From assembly GCA_037447655.1 (NCBI GenBank), contig JBBHKE010002122.1, forward strand, positions 1 to 64,000: a stretch of DNA of 64,000 nt. The letters run 5' to 3'. Shown one piece after another: positions 45,679 through 57,540 of this stretch. The DNA is from Zygnema cylindricum (Eukaryota > Streptophyta > Zygnematophyceae > Zygnematales > Zygnemataceae). The notes under the pieces are model-generated. The model was given only the letters and a program-made list of their open reading frames with translations. It did not search any database and was not told the DNA's origin. Numbering within the stretch: position 1 is the first letter of the stretch; each line of letters opens with the position of its first letter. The position numbers were made by a program, and so were the translations under genes.

Positions 45679-46217
45679 GCCAAAATTAGCGCCGAGATCT
45701 CAAAAGAAGAATTCGGCGGTTTGTGGGCATCGCCACATCGGATGACACGTGGCAAAATTACATTGGATCGTGGTATCTCCGGAGATTACGGCACCGAATC
45801 CGGATATGAGATGTGTCGACATTTAGGCCATGTTGTACAATTTCCGTACATAAAGTACACCGGCGATTGTACTTTTGTGTACGGAGGAGAAATCTGATTG
45901 GTTCCGTACATCAGTAGATAGAGTCTGTGAGAGAGATAGGACTTAGAAAAATTAGGAGATAGGATCCTCTCTCCCAGAGAGCTTTTGTAGAAAGGTCAAC
46001 TTTGACCCTCCATAACTTACTACTCAGGGGAGCAAATTCAAAGATTATTTTTGCTATCGACTCAGGGGAGTCTTTTCTTCACAGGAGTGAAGTTGGTCAG
46101 AGTTTTTGTTTGCCAAGGTGGCAGTTATTTTTGCTGAAACACAAAGGGGTCACGATTATCCTAGAGAATTCTTGGAAGCTGTCCACTCTGAGGACTTATG
46201 GAGGTCTCAGAGTTTCA
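45679..46217 (+). repeat. 3' LTR of B, right part
   Basis: Resumes GCCAAAATTAGCG after the element C duplication and ends GAGTTTCA. Joined length with the left part is 1044 bp, against 1042 for the 5' LTR. Confidence 0.93.
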
Positions 46218-46222
46218 TGAGG

Positions 46223-47943
46223 TTCATCCGGATGAGATAGTTTTGTTACTTTGTTATTAACATTTTTTTCTTGCAACCTTCTGCTACTTCTCCTTCCTCC
46301 CTCAAAATCTCTAGCCGGAATAGAAGGTTCCAGTGGGTTCTTTATAACAATCTCGGCTTCTCCCCTATCCCTCGATTCCGAATCAATTTCCACCACGTCT
46401 TTCTCTTCGGGAAGAGTTGTCACTGGAATTTCCATGGTCGAGTCCTTCTCTGTCAGATTTGTACCTGTAAGAATATCATCTTTTTTTAAACCAGGCTAGT
46501 TAGGAAACTCAAACTGATCAGAATTTTCTGACTCATATATGATTTTTACTCACTTTGTATACTTGAAGGGATCCACCGACTTTCCTTCATCTATAACTAC
46601 TAGATGCTTGACTAAGATTATATCTATCATTTTTAGATCATAAAATATGTATCCTTTTACATCCTCATCATATCCTTATAAGTACCACGTTTTCCTTTAG
46701 GATGTAGCTTCCAATTAGACTGATCTGTATCTAGAGTGAACACTTTACTACCAAAAACCTTTAAGTGATATATGTCTAGTTTCAGGCTGCTCCATCTCTC
46801 ATAAGGTGTTTGGCCTTTTACCGCTGAAGTAAGAACTCTATTTTTTATGTTATTTGCAGAGTTCATTGTTTCGATCAAAACCTTTTTCCTATCTTCTTAT
46901 CCGACAACATACTTCGAGCACTATCACTTAGTGTTCTATTTAATCTTTCAGCCACCCCATTATGTTACGGGTTTTCTGGAACTTTGTTGTGGTGTTGTAC
47001 TCCATCTTCCTTGAGGAAATCCTCAAAATGCTTAGAGGTATACTATACACCATTGTCACTCCTTACTCGCTTGATTGGGGTTTCATGGAGTTTTTTACTC
47101 CATGCTTTATATTATCTAAAACATTCTTGTGCCTTTGACTTATTTTTCAAAAAAATACCCCCTAGAATACCGAGACCAATCATCAGTGATAATCATTATA
47201 AATCTCTTCCCCCCGGGTGAAGGCAGATTGGCCGGTCCCCAAATATCTATGTGTACTAAATCTAAATTTTTTTCTCCAGGATAGGTGGTTGTTTTTAGGA
47301 AGGTTAACTTGTGTGCTTTACCTTGAGCTCATCCACTAAAATCACTTAGATTCTCACTCTCACCGAACTAAATAGCTTCTACTACTCTCATCTTTTTCAT
47401 CTCTCTAAACTTATCTGGATTCACATGCCCAAGCCTCTTATGCCACAACATTATATCACGAACACCAGCATAATGAAGTTTCTTCTTTTCATTGTTTAAA
47501 ATCAGCCTAAACATCCCTTGGCTACCTTTTTTAGGAGTGAAATAAACTTCATCCTCAAAACTAGCAGTAAAGACTCCTTTCCTAGTGGTACTTTCAAAAC
47601 CCTTATCATCTAATACAGACATAGTGATGAGGTTTTTGTTCAACTCCGGAATAAACAATACATCGGAGAATATAACTATGGATGTCTTTCTTTATCCCAA
47701 CACTTTCAAATCTATTGATCATACAAGAGTAGTAGTGACTATCCTCCCATCCCCGTACTCTATCTCTACGTTGGGAATCTTTCTTATCTTAGTGAACAGG
47801 TGTTTATCTTTACACATGTGCATGGAGGCACTTGAATCTACAATCCAGCCTGCTACACCTTTCAATCCACCGTAAGCACATTTATGCTTTTGTGGAATTT
47901 CGACCTCGTTTTTCGTCTCCAACTCCTCATCCAATTAGAGCTA
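46223..47943 (-). pseudogene. Element A: protease and integrase remnant
   Basis: Minus-strand fragments show YGGLKGVAGWIVDSSASMH (DSSAS where DSGAS is expected), LNKNLITMSVLDDKGF, MLWHKRLGHVNPDKFREMKK, then broken integrase core and TSAVKGQTPYERW. Many stops and shifts are present. It is interrupted on the right by the solo LTR. Confidence 0.88.
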
Positions 47944-49392
47944 TGTCAAGCATGACTGATGACTGTGAGGGAAGGGCCCACAGCCCGGAGTCGTCAGCAT
48001 TGAAGTCCTGCAAATAAACCCCAAATGCGAATGCTTCCCAAAATGATGATCATACCAACTGCTGCCCGCATCCCTCCCACGGATATGCATGCAAAATAGG
48101 AGAAACGCGTGGGCAGGAATAGGGATGAGGGCAGGGGGAAGGGATTAAGGTCTCGGTAAATCGGGCTGATATCCCAATTTGGTGCGTTGTCTACGGGAAG
48201 TCTATCGCATTTGTTCCCTGAAAACCAACTGTCTCGATCCAGGGGATTTCAGTTTACTCCGGAACCGTAACTCCAAAGCAAAGAGAACTCCAGATGAAAA
48301 CATTAATGCACTATCACGTAGATATATATATATAGAAATATGATTAGATTTCCAGATTTAACAATATCACCTTGCCCCAGAAAAGAGAATAAAAGATAGA
48401 AAATGTGAAAAGTATCGAAGTAAGTTTAACATACCCCAACAATCAACGATGACAATTTGAGAAAGGAGAACCCTCTCCCAAGAGTATCGTTAAACGTATG
48501 GTACTCTTGCAACCTTCGGTGTCCGCAGCTCGGAACCGACAAGACTCTTCCCGGTTCCAAACAGCAAAAAAAGTCCAAAATCACCCAAAAAGGAAGATAG
48601 TGCCAACTACCCGCCGGACTATGATTTCCACACAAGACAAATCCCAAAACTAAAATGGCACTAGAGTCGAAAACAACACCAAGATTCTCCAAAAGAAAGG
48701 TTGTTGAAATTTCTGAGGGTTTTCGCGAAGACAGTACTGAAAAGCAACCTGTCTCCTTCGACCCCAAGTGTCTTATACATCAAAGTTTGCCAATATTGCA
48801 AGTCCAAAAGTCAAAGCTACGCTATTAACCAATGAGCAACAAGCAAGTGTAATTGAACTGACACAAGACAAATTAATCCATTCTACACTTGGGGCAAAAA
48901 GTTCTGCCCCGGACTGCGGCTAGATCCGCGGCCGGAAGTACTTATTTGTTCCACAATTATAAGACAAAATCCTGAAAATGACACTAACTTCCCAGACTTT
49001 GACCTAACGTAATCTAACTTGCCAGACTTTGACCTAACGTAATTAATGGGCAAAAAGTCAGTTGAGGCTGAACTAAATTCCTATAGGCGGCTACCAACAT
49101 AATCTAAATGCAAATCCGGAAAGTTACGTGGCAATCCACAATGTACCCCCCAAGGGGGCTGGTGGCAAATGGTTCCCTATAACGAAATTGCAATCTTTGA
49201 GACGGTAGAACTTTGTCGTTCGGGCTCCGTTTAGCGCCAAATAAAGTGCGTTCCGCTCAGTTTAGGAAATACAAGGATTTAATCCAGTTTGGTGCACTCG
49301 CTCCTACGTACTCTGAAGACCGTGCAGGTTAACAAGGGCCCGGAAATCCTTGGTGATATAAAGGTGTGTCTGAAAAGCACATGAGCTTAACA
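47944..49392. mobile_element. Probable solo LTR inserted in element A
   Basis: About 1.45 kb, absent from the homologous place in B, splits the A frame between DDEDNELL and DEELETKNE. Ends TGTCAAGC and GCTTAACA are near-perfect inverted repeats of TG...CA type. The flanks (AGCTA, GCTCA) fit a damaged 5-bp duplication. It has no coding capacity and is unrelated to the other LTRs here. Confidence 0.65.
48987..49043. repeat. Short tandem duplicate inside the solo LTR
   Basis: CCAGACTTTGACCTAACGTA occurs twice, about 27 bp apart. Confidence 0.8.
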
Positions 49393-50414
49393 GCTCATTG
49401 TCCTCATCGTCGGATTCCGCCTCATGTACCTCTGTCACAAGTGCCTTTTTCTTTCCTCTCGGGGGTCCACCTGTCTGCCCCTCTTTTAACCGCAACTCGG
49501 TTAACTTGGTGGACTCCGCTATATAAGCCGTAGTTTCTTACAAAAGTGGCACAAATCCTTGGGAGGCTTTGGTCCGAACTCGTCCGTGTGATTTTTCTCC
49601 CCCCCTCCCCCACCATAATTTCCGACCGGTTTCCTATAATCATTGTTTCTCCAATCAGTCCCAACTGCCAAGGCTTGCACACTCTTTCCTCCCCTTTAGA
49701 TCTCAATTGTATTCTACCAAACGAGAATCATCTCGACCACTGAATTCCATATCCTCTTGAGTCCGGCAAGTCATGCACACGGCTGACTATGTTCTATAAC
49801 TCATATGGTAACTTCATGAGCAAGCAAATAACCTTCATCTTTTCAGTTTCAACCTGTCGAACACTCTCTAGCTCCTTGAAAAGTGTTGCAAGCTCATTAG
49901 AAAAATCGAACATGTTCCCCCCCTTGTATACATATGCGTTATTGTTCTGATCAGCCAAGTGCTATTGCTGAATTATACCAATTCGGTACATTTCTATGTG
50001 AGCCACCTAAAGATCGGATGCCCTCTCTACATGCAAGTGAGGAGATGGAAGCCCTTGAGTGAGATGGCACAGGATGAAGTGCTTTGCCGCCATATTGTTG
50101 TAGTTCATGTATCAGTATTATTCTCTTAGTTCCTCGGAATAGATGACATGAATGCCAAACCGGTTGCTATTGCTGTGGCCGTTTCCTTCTCTTTTCCTAT
50201 GCCCGACACTTCACCTTCAATTGTCTCCTCCGTTGAAGATGGATCTGCATCTCTGGTGAATCTGCTTTCTGTAAACCTTGGAGGGATCCCAAGACTGGAT
50301 GGACACCTCACCTGTCCACTCACTATTCCCCAAAACCTTTTCTCACATAGAGCTGCTGTCATCATACTTTCCTAGTATACAAAGCCAGTTCCATTGAAGA
50401 TGGGTACCCTAGAG
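49393..50414 (-). pseudogene. Element A: gag remnant
   Basis: Minus-strand fragments MGPPSRVPIFNGTGF, TAALCEKRFWGIVSGQ and RLKEGQTGGPPRGKKKA match the gag of B. Several stops are present, including one at the LTR/primer-site junction. Confidence 0.85.
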
Positions 50415-50429
50415 GGTGGGCCCATAACC
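50415..50429 (-). other. Primer binding site of A: half-tRNA type
   Basis: The plus strand GGTGGGCCCATAACC is identical to the site of C and complementary to that of B. It abuts the 5' LTR. Confidence 0.85.
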
Positions 50430-51501
50430 TACAACTCTGAGACCTCCATAGGTCCTCAGAGTAGGTAGCTCACACGAATCCTCTGAGATAACCATGACCC
50501 CTTTGTGTTTCAACAAGAATAAATGACAACGTCACAGACAAAAACTCTGACCACCTTCACCCCTGTGAAGGCAAGACTCTCGTGAGTGTATAGCAAAAAG
50601 AATATCTTAATTTGCTCCCCTAAGCAGTGAGTTATGACTGGTAAGAAATGACCTTTATATTTACAAGCTCTCTTAGAGAGAGGTACCTAAATATCACTAA
50701 GTCTTGGTCTGCCTACTCACGATTAATTACTACTAAAATCTAGTCTAATAGGAACACTATATAGTACAAGAAGGTACAATGGGCGATGTACTTATTGTAC
50801 GTCTATTGTACAACATAGTCTACAAGGTAACACCTCTCAAATTGGGAGCTATGGTTCCTCCTCCCATCTTCTCCGATATCAAATAATGCGGCGCCACGTG
50901 GCATCGCCTGACGCTATTTTTGAATGCAGCCAAAAGCTTACTTCGGGTGGCGGCTACAATGTTGGCCGTCCGATCGAAAAACATATTTTACACGGTCCAA
51001 ATTCGCGTACATGTAAGAATTGTTCTTCTTCGTTAGTTTGGTGCTAATTAGCTGTTGCGTTTATGTTTATATATCTTTGAAATCTGTTACATATATCGTT
51101 TCGTAGCGCCTTAATCGTTAAGTCTCCCGGCTATATAGAATCCAAAGGTCGGAGGTTCGAATCCCAACTTAGGCAAAATTAAGGTAAATTATCATCTACT
51201 TCAAAATTTGCCACTTTCTAAATATGGCGGCAGCCATGGCGTGCCTTTGATCCTCACTCCCTCTCCTTATTAAAGTATAACTAAAATAGATAAGTGAACT
51301 ATGAATTACCTCTTTTCAACAACAACTGACTGTCTCTCTCTAAACATCACACGTAGCCATGGCTGTGGCTCCCTCTTCAACCTTTAATGACTGCGACAAG
51401 TGTGGGAGTTGAATATAGGAGTTAGAGGCAAAAGGCCTCAGCTTCTTTTCTACATTTCATTTTAGACTTAGAAAATACTAAAAGAACCATTAATTTCTAC
51501 A
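50430..51501 (-). repeat. 5' LTR of copia element A
   Basis: 1072 bp. The sense end reads GTTGTA where the other LTR has GTTGCA, so the terminal CA has mutated. A tRNA-like antisense segment lies at 51103-51168, with the B-box GGTTCGAATCC preserved. Confidence 0.93.
51103..51168 (+). other. tRNA-like segment in the 5' LTR of A
   Basis: CTTAATCGTTAAG (D-arm like) and GGAGGTTCGAATCCC (canonical T arm) appear in tRNA order. The corresponding copy at 32665 is more decayed. Confidence 0.55.
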
Positions 51502-51506
51502 TAGCT

Positions 51507-52436
51507 TTATCGACCCATATCTTATTCAAACCATCACTTTCCTAATGATATATTATACCCTAAATTGTACTTGTGAAGATGTTCCAAGTTTGTTCTTTTG
51601 CCTCACACCTACCTAACCAATTTTTTTCGCCCTTTTAATAGATGAGGTAGTTAAGGACTTCATCGGTATCTTATGACAACACTTTTGGCGAATGTGTCAA
51701 CGACTTTCTCGGAAGGCACCTCACATTAAAAACAAAAGTTTTTAGATGGTATTTTTATGAGGGAATGTATATTAAACTGGTTTTATACCACTCTTTATTG
51801 GACTTCGGTCAAAAAGTGAGGGTAGATGGACAAACTCATGTTTTAAGATTTCAATTTTAATATATATGGTGCGAGGGGATCACGCGTCACAACAAATTCA
51901 CAAATGTCCGTGTTTGTCAAAGGTTGTTACAACGCAAAGTTTTAACAATCTTTTGCAAACATGGCAATCACGAATGGCTTAATTATTGAAAAAGTATGAG
52001 ATAAGTCCGCCAAGTTGACTAAGTGGATAACCCGCTACAGTTTTACCATGGAGCTAACTAACGGGCCGTGACGTCGAGCGAGGTGGCTTAGTTGTGAAAC
52101 TCTAAAATCTCCCTCTTTCCAATTTGTAATATTTTGGAAAGGTTTGAATATCCGCAATTTAACATAGATATAGGTAATGGCAACACAGTTGAAGTGCCAA
52201 AATTTGCCACCCTGACATGCTAGAGTAGCCATTACCCTGACTTTGCTTATGCTCCCACAATTTGGCAGCCTCTTCAACCAAAGTTATGTGAAGAAAAGTG
52301 GAAGGTATTGTAGAGTCTGTCGAAACTTGCGGATCTAATCAGTGCGGGAATGGTGAAGAAAATAAATTTAAATTTGTTTGAAAATGATTCTTTGTGAAAG
52401 TGTTCGCACGCTAATTGTACGCTAATTCGAAGACTA
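51507..52436. other. Spacer right of the retrotransposon nest
   Basis: AT-rich with no supported gene. It is followed directly by a cluster of inverted-repeat elements. Confidence 0.5.
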
Positions 52437-52667
52437 CATCGTGTATCGCTTTTAGTGTTAATATTTTTTTCGCCACTTAAAACATCTTTTCTTCGTACAC
52501 ACTTGTCTGATTTTCTATTTGACACCGCCAATCGGAAGTTGAGAATCTTACCTTTCAAATATTACCTTTCAATTGCAACCGTCAGATCCACAATCTGACA
52601 TGTGTGTACGGAGAAAAAATGTTTTAAGAGACTAAAAAAACATTAACCTTAATAGCGATACACGGTG
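52437..52667. mobile_element. MITE of the CACCG family, copy 2 (decayed)
   Basis: TACATCGTGTATCGCTTTTAG faces TTAATAGCGATACACGGTG. The interior shares TTAAAACATC...CGTACACAC with copy 1. One flanking TA has mutated to CA. Confidence 0.75.
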
Positions 52668-52722
52668 CACAGAACAGTAGAAACAAAAACACAAATAATG
52701 AAAAACCCTAAGTATGTTTATA

Positions 52723-53180
52723 CCATAGTTCAAAAGTAGGTGAAAGTATGCCCATACAATATGCCTATCGTACGCAAAACATACAATATGACCTTAAGAC
52801 CCATATTGTATTGGTCGCAAAATGAAAAAAAATAGTAACACGGTTGAGTTGCACATTGTTTGATAGTTAATTGAACGTCATGTCTAAATTTTGAAAAATA
52901 TTTGGACAGAAAAATATATTTTTGTGAGTTTTGAGGTATTTTTTATTTAAACCGTCAGATTCGGACGATCGGACGGTCGCTGATAAAAGTAGCGATCTAA
53001 GAAGATCACATGAAAAGCCCATAACACAACTTACGATAAGACTATCGTCAGATCTGGACGATCGGACGGTCTCTCATCAAAGTAGCGATTTAAGAAGATC
53101 ACGTGAAAAACCCATAACACAACTTACCATAAAGGCGCCTACAGAAGGCCTACAATAGAAACGCTACTTTTGAACTATGG
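52723..53180. mobile_element. Inverted-repeat element with TTTATA duplication (458 bp)
   Basis: CCATAGTTCAAAAGTAG (52723) is inverted at the other end (53164-53180). TTTATA flanks it at 52717-52722 and 53181-53186. Inside, a 93-bp unit (GTCAGATTCGGACGATCGGA) is duplicated at 52954 and 53047. The superfamily is uncertain. Confidence 0.75.
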
Positions 53181-53196
53181 TTTATACACACGACGG

Positions 53197-53222
53197 GCTG
53201 CGCGGCGCGGCGCGGCGCGTCG
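53197..53222. repeat. GCGCG pentanucleotide repeat
   Basis: GCTGCGCGGCGCGGCGCGG is the only CpG-dense patch in this AT-rich region. Confidence 0.8.
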
Positions 53223-53682
53223 TCAAACGAAATGAAAGGGTGGTGACGTGGACGCGTCCGGTTCCATCTCACACACTCCCACACGGCGTCCGTACTCCGT
53301 AGTGCGAAAATTGCAAGGTCAAGGTCCGTACAGGACTGTACTGTAGTCGAGACAGAAAAACAAGAACAAAGTAAGAAAATGGAGGCAGCCGAATCTGACG
53401 GACTAAACGAGCGAACTAAACGCGCTGAACTTAGAAAGTTGTTCGAAAATAATTTATTTTGACTAGCCGTACGGGATATTTGGCGACAAAAAGAAAAATA
53501 GGCCGAAAATTGAGATTATGAGGCGATGGCCGAAGATTCGAGAAGCATTGCCGAAGGTTGCTTTTAGAGTTTTAGGTGCAAGACTGCAATCAATATGCAC
53601 ACCATCCGGAAATCTTGACCGTCGATAAAAATGTTCGCATGTATAATCTAAAGCGTCCGATTTACTAGTCGACAAATCTGTA

Positions 53683-54222
53683 CACCGCGCATCGTTATTA
53701 GTGTCAAAGTTTAAATAGTGTGGAAGTAAATATACCGTCATTGACGCTAATTAATAATTTTTTTGTTTTTTTTTAAAAGGTGTATTCTAATTTCGGCGTT
53801 TATGCTAATTTGGGAACAGCAAAAATGGAATATTCGTTGTACTATTATATACATTAATATATGTGTCCGTACGAAATATTAAAAATCGTACGCCGTCGTG
53901 AAATTTAAATATCCGTACATGTAAGACTAATTTACGTGTCAGAACAATCCCGTTTTTTTTAGCGCACGATCCTATGCGTGCGCGTCTGATTCAACTCATT
54001 TTTTGTAAAATTTTCACTTGAAAAGGTACATTTATGTACGGTCTGGCATAGACCGCACACCACACTATTTAGATATTATTGTAATTCGTCCTTTACGCTA
54101 TTTTGTAAAGTACCTTAATTAACGTCAAGGAAAAATTAAAATCATGTATCCTATTTGAGGAAAAAAATCAAAATTTTAAGAACCCAAATTAGTGTCGTTG
54201 ACACTAATAACGATGCGCGGTG
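53683..54222. mobile_element. MITE of the CACCG family, copy 3 (540 bp)
   Basis: Perfect 25-bp terminal inverted repeats begin CACCGCGCATCGTTATTAG, with TA on both sides. It is the best preserved copy. Confidence 0.9.
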
Positions 54223-54840
54223 TACTGAAATTTCAGAACCATCCGGTCGACATACCGACAAATGGAAATCTTGACTGCTTGTCCCGTCGTTCATGCCTTC
54301 ATGGCTACCATAATGAAGTTTCCGCAAATCGAAGTCGGGCCAAAATTCCGTACCGAGACGTTCTCGAAGCCAAAGATTTGTACGACCATACAGATCGTAT
54401 GACTGTTTGACACGTCTAGGTCCTACAAAAGACCCATTTAAGCGTGGACAATTGTCGAATTTGTAGGCGATACCTGGATTCTTCGTCGCTTAATAGATGA
54501 CGTGGGCCACTCATATCTATCTTTTTTATGCGAAACGGGTATTTTGATTCGGTACGGCTGCTGCACCATCTACGCGTCAGCCGCCAGGCTATCTACAATT
54601 CTACATCGTTACATGTTGCGTGACCGTACAGAACTTTATGCTACATCATTTATTTGTTCATAAAAAAGTACAAAACGCCAGGTCCAATTTGCAACATCAT
54701 TAAATGGATGGAATAACTATGATGTTTGATAAACGCTACATCCACGTTGCTGTGATCGGAGCCACATAATTACGAGCTGACCGTGTTTATTTTATTTCTT
54801 CGTAAGTACAATGAAAATTGAAAAATATTAAAATACAGTA

Positions 54841-55033
54841 CACCGTGAATCGTTATTAGCCTTATGTACTCTATATCGGCACCCCAAAATTTTGACATTG
54901 ATACCTTAAATAGAACAAATTACCCTATTTAAGAACGTGGACTATAATCTGCCACGTCTCCTGGCATTAAATTAGAATGAATGACGCTAATTTTACTCTA
55001 ATAATTTCTATAGTCTAATAACGATTCGCGGTG
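54841..55033. mobile_element. MITE of the CACCG family, copy 4 (193 bp)
   Basis: CACCGTGAATCGTTATTAG is inverted at 55015-55033 with one mismatch. TA is on both sides. Confidence 0.88.
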
Positions 55034-55936
55034 TACCTTATGTACCTTCTGTGGCGTTGCGCATCGAGCCACCGCCTATTTTCAATTATTAATATCGAGG
55101 CAGCTTCCGATGTTTGTCATTGGAGGAATATCGCTTTGCGTGGACGATGTTTTAGGGACAGACATCACATAACTTGTTTATTTTTTATTTTTTTCGTTCC
55201 ATATGATTAAGTTTTTTGTCGTTCCATATGGTCCTCTCAAAAGGTATCTTAATTTCCATTCAGATTCGGAAAAGTGTACGAAGCCAGTAAATTTTTGTAT
55301 GTTTTTATTTATTCGTCCACAAGATTATGGATAAAATCATGACAATCGAAAGTTGCCGCCACCCCGCTAATTGTGATTAGTGAGGTACTTTCGCATGTAA
55401 CCGAGACTTAGTCTTGTTACTTTGTTTTTTAGCAAAGATTCTCCGTACAACTTTCAGAGCATTCGGATGAAAACGCAAATAACTTGTTACTTAAAAATGT
55501 GACTTACGTAGACGTGTACGAAACAATGTGACAGATGAAGTGGTACACAAAATGAGGCGAAACTTTCACTCGACTTCAATTTGAGGCGTCTCTCCGCACG
55601 CTGTACAGTTTTTGTGACTTCGTAATGTCCATACGCCACGTTGTGGACGTGTCGAAACTCTAAATTACCTTTCGTTGTTGCACATAAATGCGGTTTCGTT
55701 TTTCGTTTTCCCACTTGCTGACAAGTGCCCAATGTTTTTCCTCCGTCGTATTTGTGAAGACACGTGTGTTTGAGAGAGACGCCCCCTGTACGGAAATCAT
55801 CGCACGGAAAACAGTACGCACAGGCTGGAAACGTGCAGTGAGATTTTTTGTTGGTACTCCACGCACAAAAAAATTAAAAAACTTTTGACACGTGCGACAG
55901 CGTCTGCCTATTCGCTCACCTAATTGGACTTTATTT

Positions 55937-55960
55937 CAAATCACCTCGCGAGGTGATTTG
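55937..55960. repeat. 24-bp perfect palindrome
   Basis: The half site CAAATCACCTCG is followed by its exact reverse complement, with no spacer. Confidence 0.9.
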
Positions 55961-56332
55961 ATGTAAAGTTTGAACATGTGCTGAAAGGACGCGAAAGTGG
56001 GTCCAAATGCGCTAGATGACAAATTGCATCGCGGTAGACGACAAACTACTGTACGTATAAAGTTTAAAGGTAACGCAATTTGTACGGTGGTAATTTCTAT
56101 TTTTTGGTACGGTTGCAGATTTTCTCGTTTTTTTCTAAGTTATGGAGGAAAACGAGAGAGAATAACTGAAACTTTAACACATGCGAAAGTACCCTTTGTG
56201 TTATTTGCGACATTTAAAACACATTTCATTTCGTGCACACCGGTCGGAATGTCAATATGATGGCTGTTATTGGAAGGCATGGAATTGATAAAATCGAGAC
56301 CATTCTTCATACGAGTACTGTACAGTACTTTA

Positions 56333-56972
56333 CACCGCCAATCGCTATTAGCGTAGTGTACGCTAATTCCGCCCTGCTTTTTATTATTATTATTCTCCAA
56401 TAGCGTAGCTGATTCTATTTTTTTTTACGCCATTTAGGGTTATTTTTCAAGTACCGTACAAAACGAAAGTACGTTGTCGTTTAAATAGTGTGGTGTACGG
56501 TAAGTGTCATACCGTATGTAACAGCAATAGCGGATCGAACTTGTTTATAAAGGGATATTTAGGTGTTATGATTATAGAGTACTAAATTTGGTAGACGTCC
56601 GCAAAAGAATCACGCTATTTGGAGTTATATTTAAAAAGTTATAGCGATGGGTGCATTTAGGTGACAGCGTGGGGTCTAAATAACAAGTGGGTATCATTGA
56701 AACGGGTTAAGGGTCAGATTAGTACCGAAATTACGTGTGTACGTTTCATAAAGTTCTAATGCAATACCTACATTAGTGTAAGCATGTTTGCGACCGACAT
56801 TTATTTTTCAAAGACCCAAATTAGCATTAGTAAACAATTAGAATGTATGTTTTTTTTCAAAATTTTCAAATTCTTAATTAGCGTAAACCACGCTAGTTAT
56901 TCGTATACGCTAAAGAAACTTCTACGGTAATTGACGCTATTTAATCCTTGACTCTAATAGCGATTGGCGGTG
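56333..56972. mobile_element. MITE of the CACCG family, copy 5 (640 bp)
   Basis: CACCGCCAATCGCTATTAG is perfectly inverted at 56954-56972, with TA on both sides. The insertion site is GTAC-rich. Confidence 0.88.
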
Positions 56973-56974
56973 TA

Positions 56975-57540
56975 CTGTACTATTCAACATTGTACACCTA
57001 AGAAAAAATTAGTACGATGCCCAACACAGCAATTTACTCCGCTGCTGACAAAAAAAACAGGCCATATGTTGCTTCAAGCATTGAACTTTTAACATATCTC
57101 TCGTTGAAAGGATGTCGAACATCACTGTACGATAAATCCGAGTTACCGTAGAGCTTAATCCGTATGAATATCCCTAAATTGACTACATCACTTTTTGTTT
57201 TTAACAGCTTGCTTATAGCATCATTTTCAGGAATAGCTTTCTTGGCACTCCAAAATTCAATATGCTGCTGCCATCACAGTTACATACTTTAGTTCATGTA
57301 AATACTGCAGTAAATTTAGTACAAGACTGTACTTCTGCAGGAGCTCAAGGTTCATTTGAAAACATCTTTGCTTGATCTCAAGCTTCTTTATTTGCTTTAA
57401 AAAAAATTAAAAAAAATACACGGCGTATGGTTCTACTTATGTGTTTTACAGCTTGCTAAGATTAGGGTTTGGAATGCTATTCTTCTGCTCAGGAATTTAG
57501 GTTTTGACAATCAATTAGGGTTTCTGGTTTTAACAACAAT
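56975..57540 (+). other. Upstream region of the lipase gene
   Basis: No gene is visible between the MITE and the ATG at 57541. It presumably contains the lipase promoter and 5' leader. Confidence 0.5.

Larger units (their letters stand above)
34299..46217 (+). mobile_element. Ty1/copia LTR retrotransposon B, inserted in A
   Basis: TGAGG at 34294-34298 and 46218-46222 is the target duplication inside the RT gene of A. The 5' LTR is 34299-35340. The 3' LTR is 39669-40173 plus 45679-46217, split by element C. The primer binding site follows the 5' LTR directly. The termini are TG...CA. Confidence 0.95.
31992..51501 (-). mobile_element. Ty1/copia LTR retrotransposon A (oldest, host of the nest)
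   Basis: TAGCT at 31987-31991 and 51502-51506 is the target duplication. LTRs lie at 31992-33060 (3') and 50430-51501 (5'). The primer binding site is at 50415-50429. Element B splits it between 34298 and 46218, and a solo LTR interrupts it at 47944. The family is the same as B by coding and LTR similarity. Internal genes are decayed. Confidence 0.93.

Noticed and set aside
32665-51168. Functional tRNA genes
   Set aside because: The tRNA-like segments lack a pairing acceptor stem and occur only as LTR parts.
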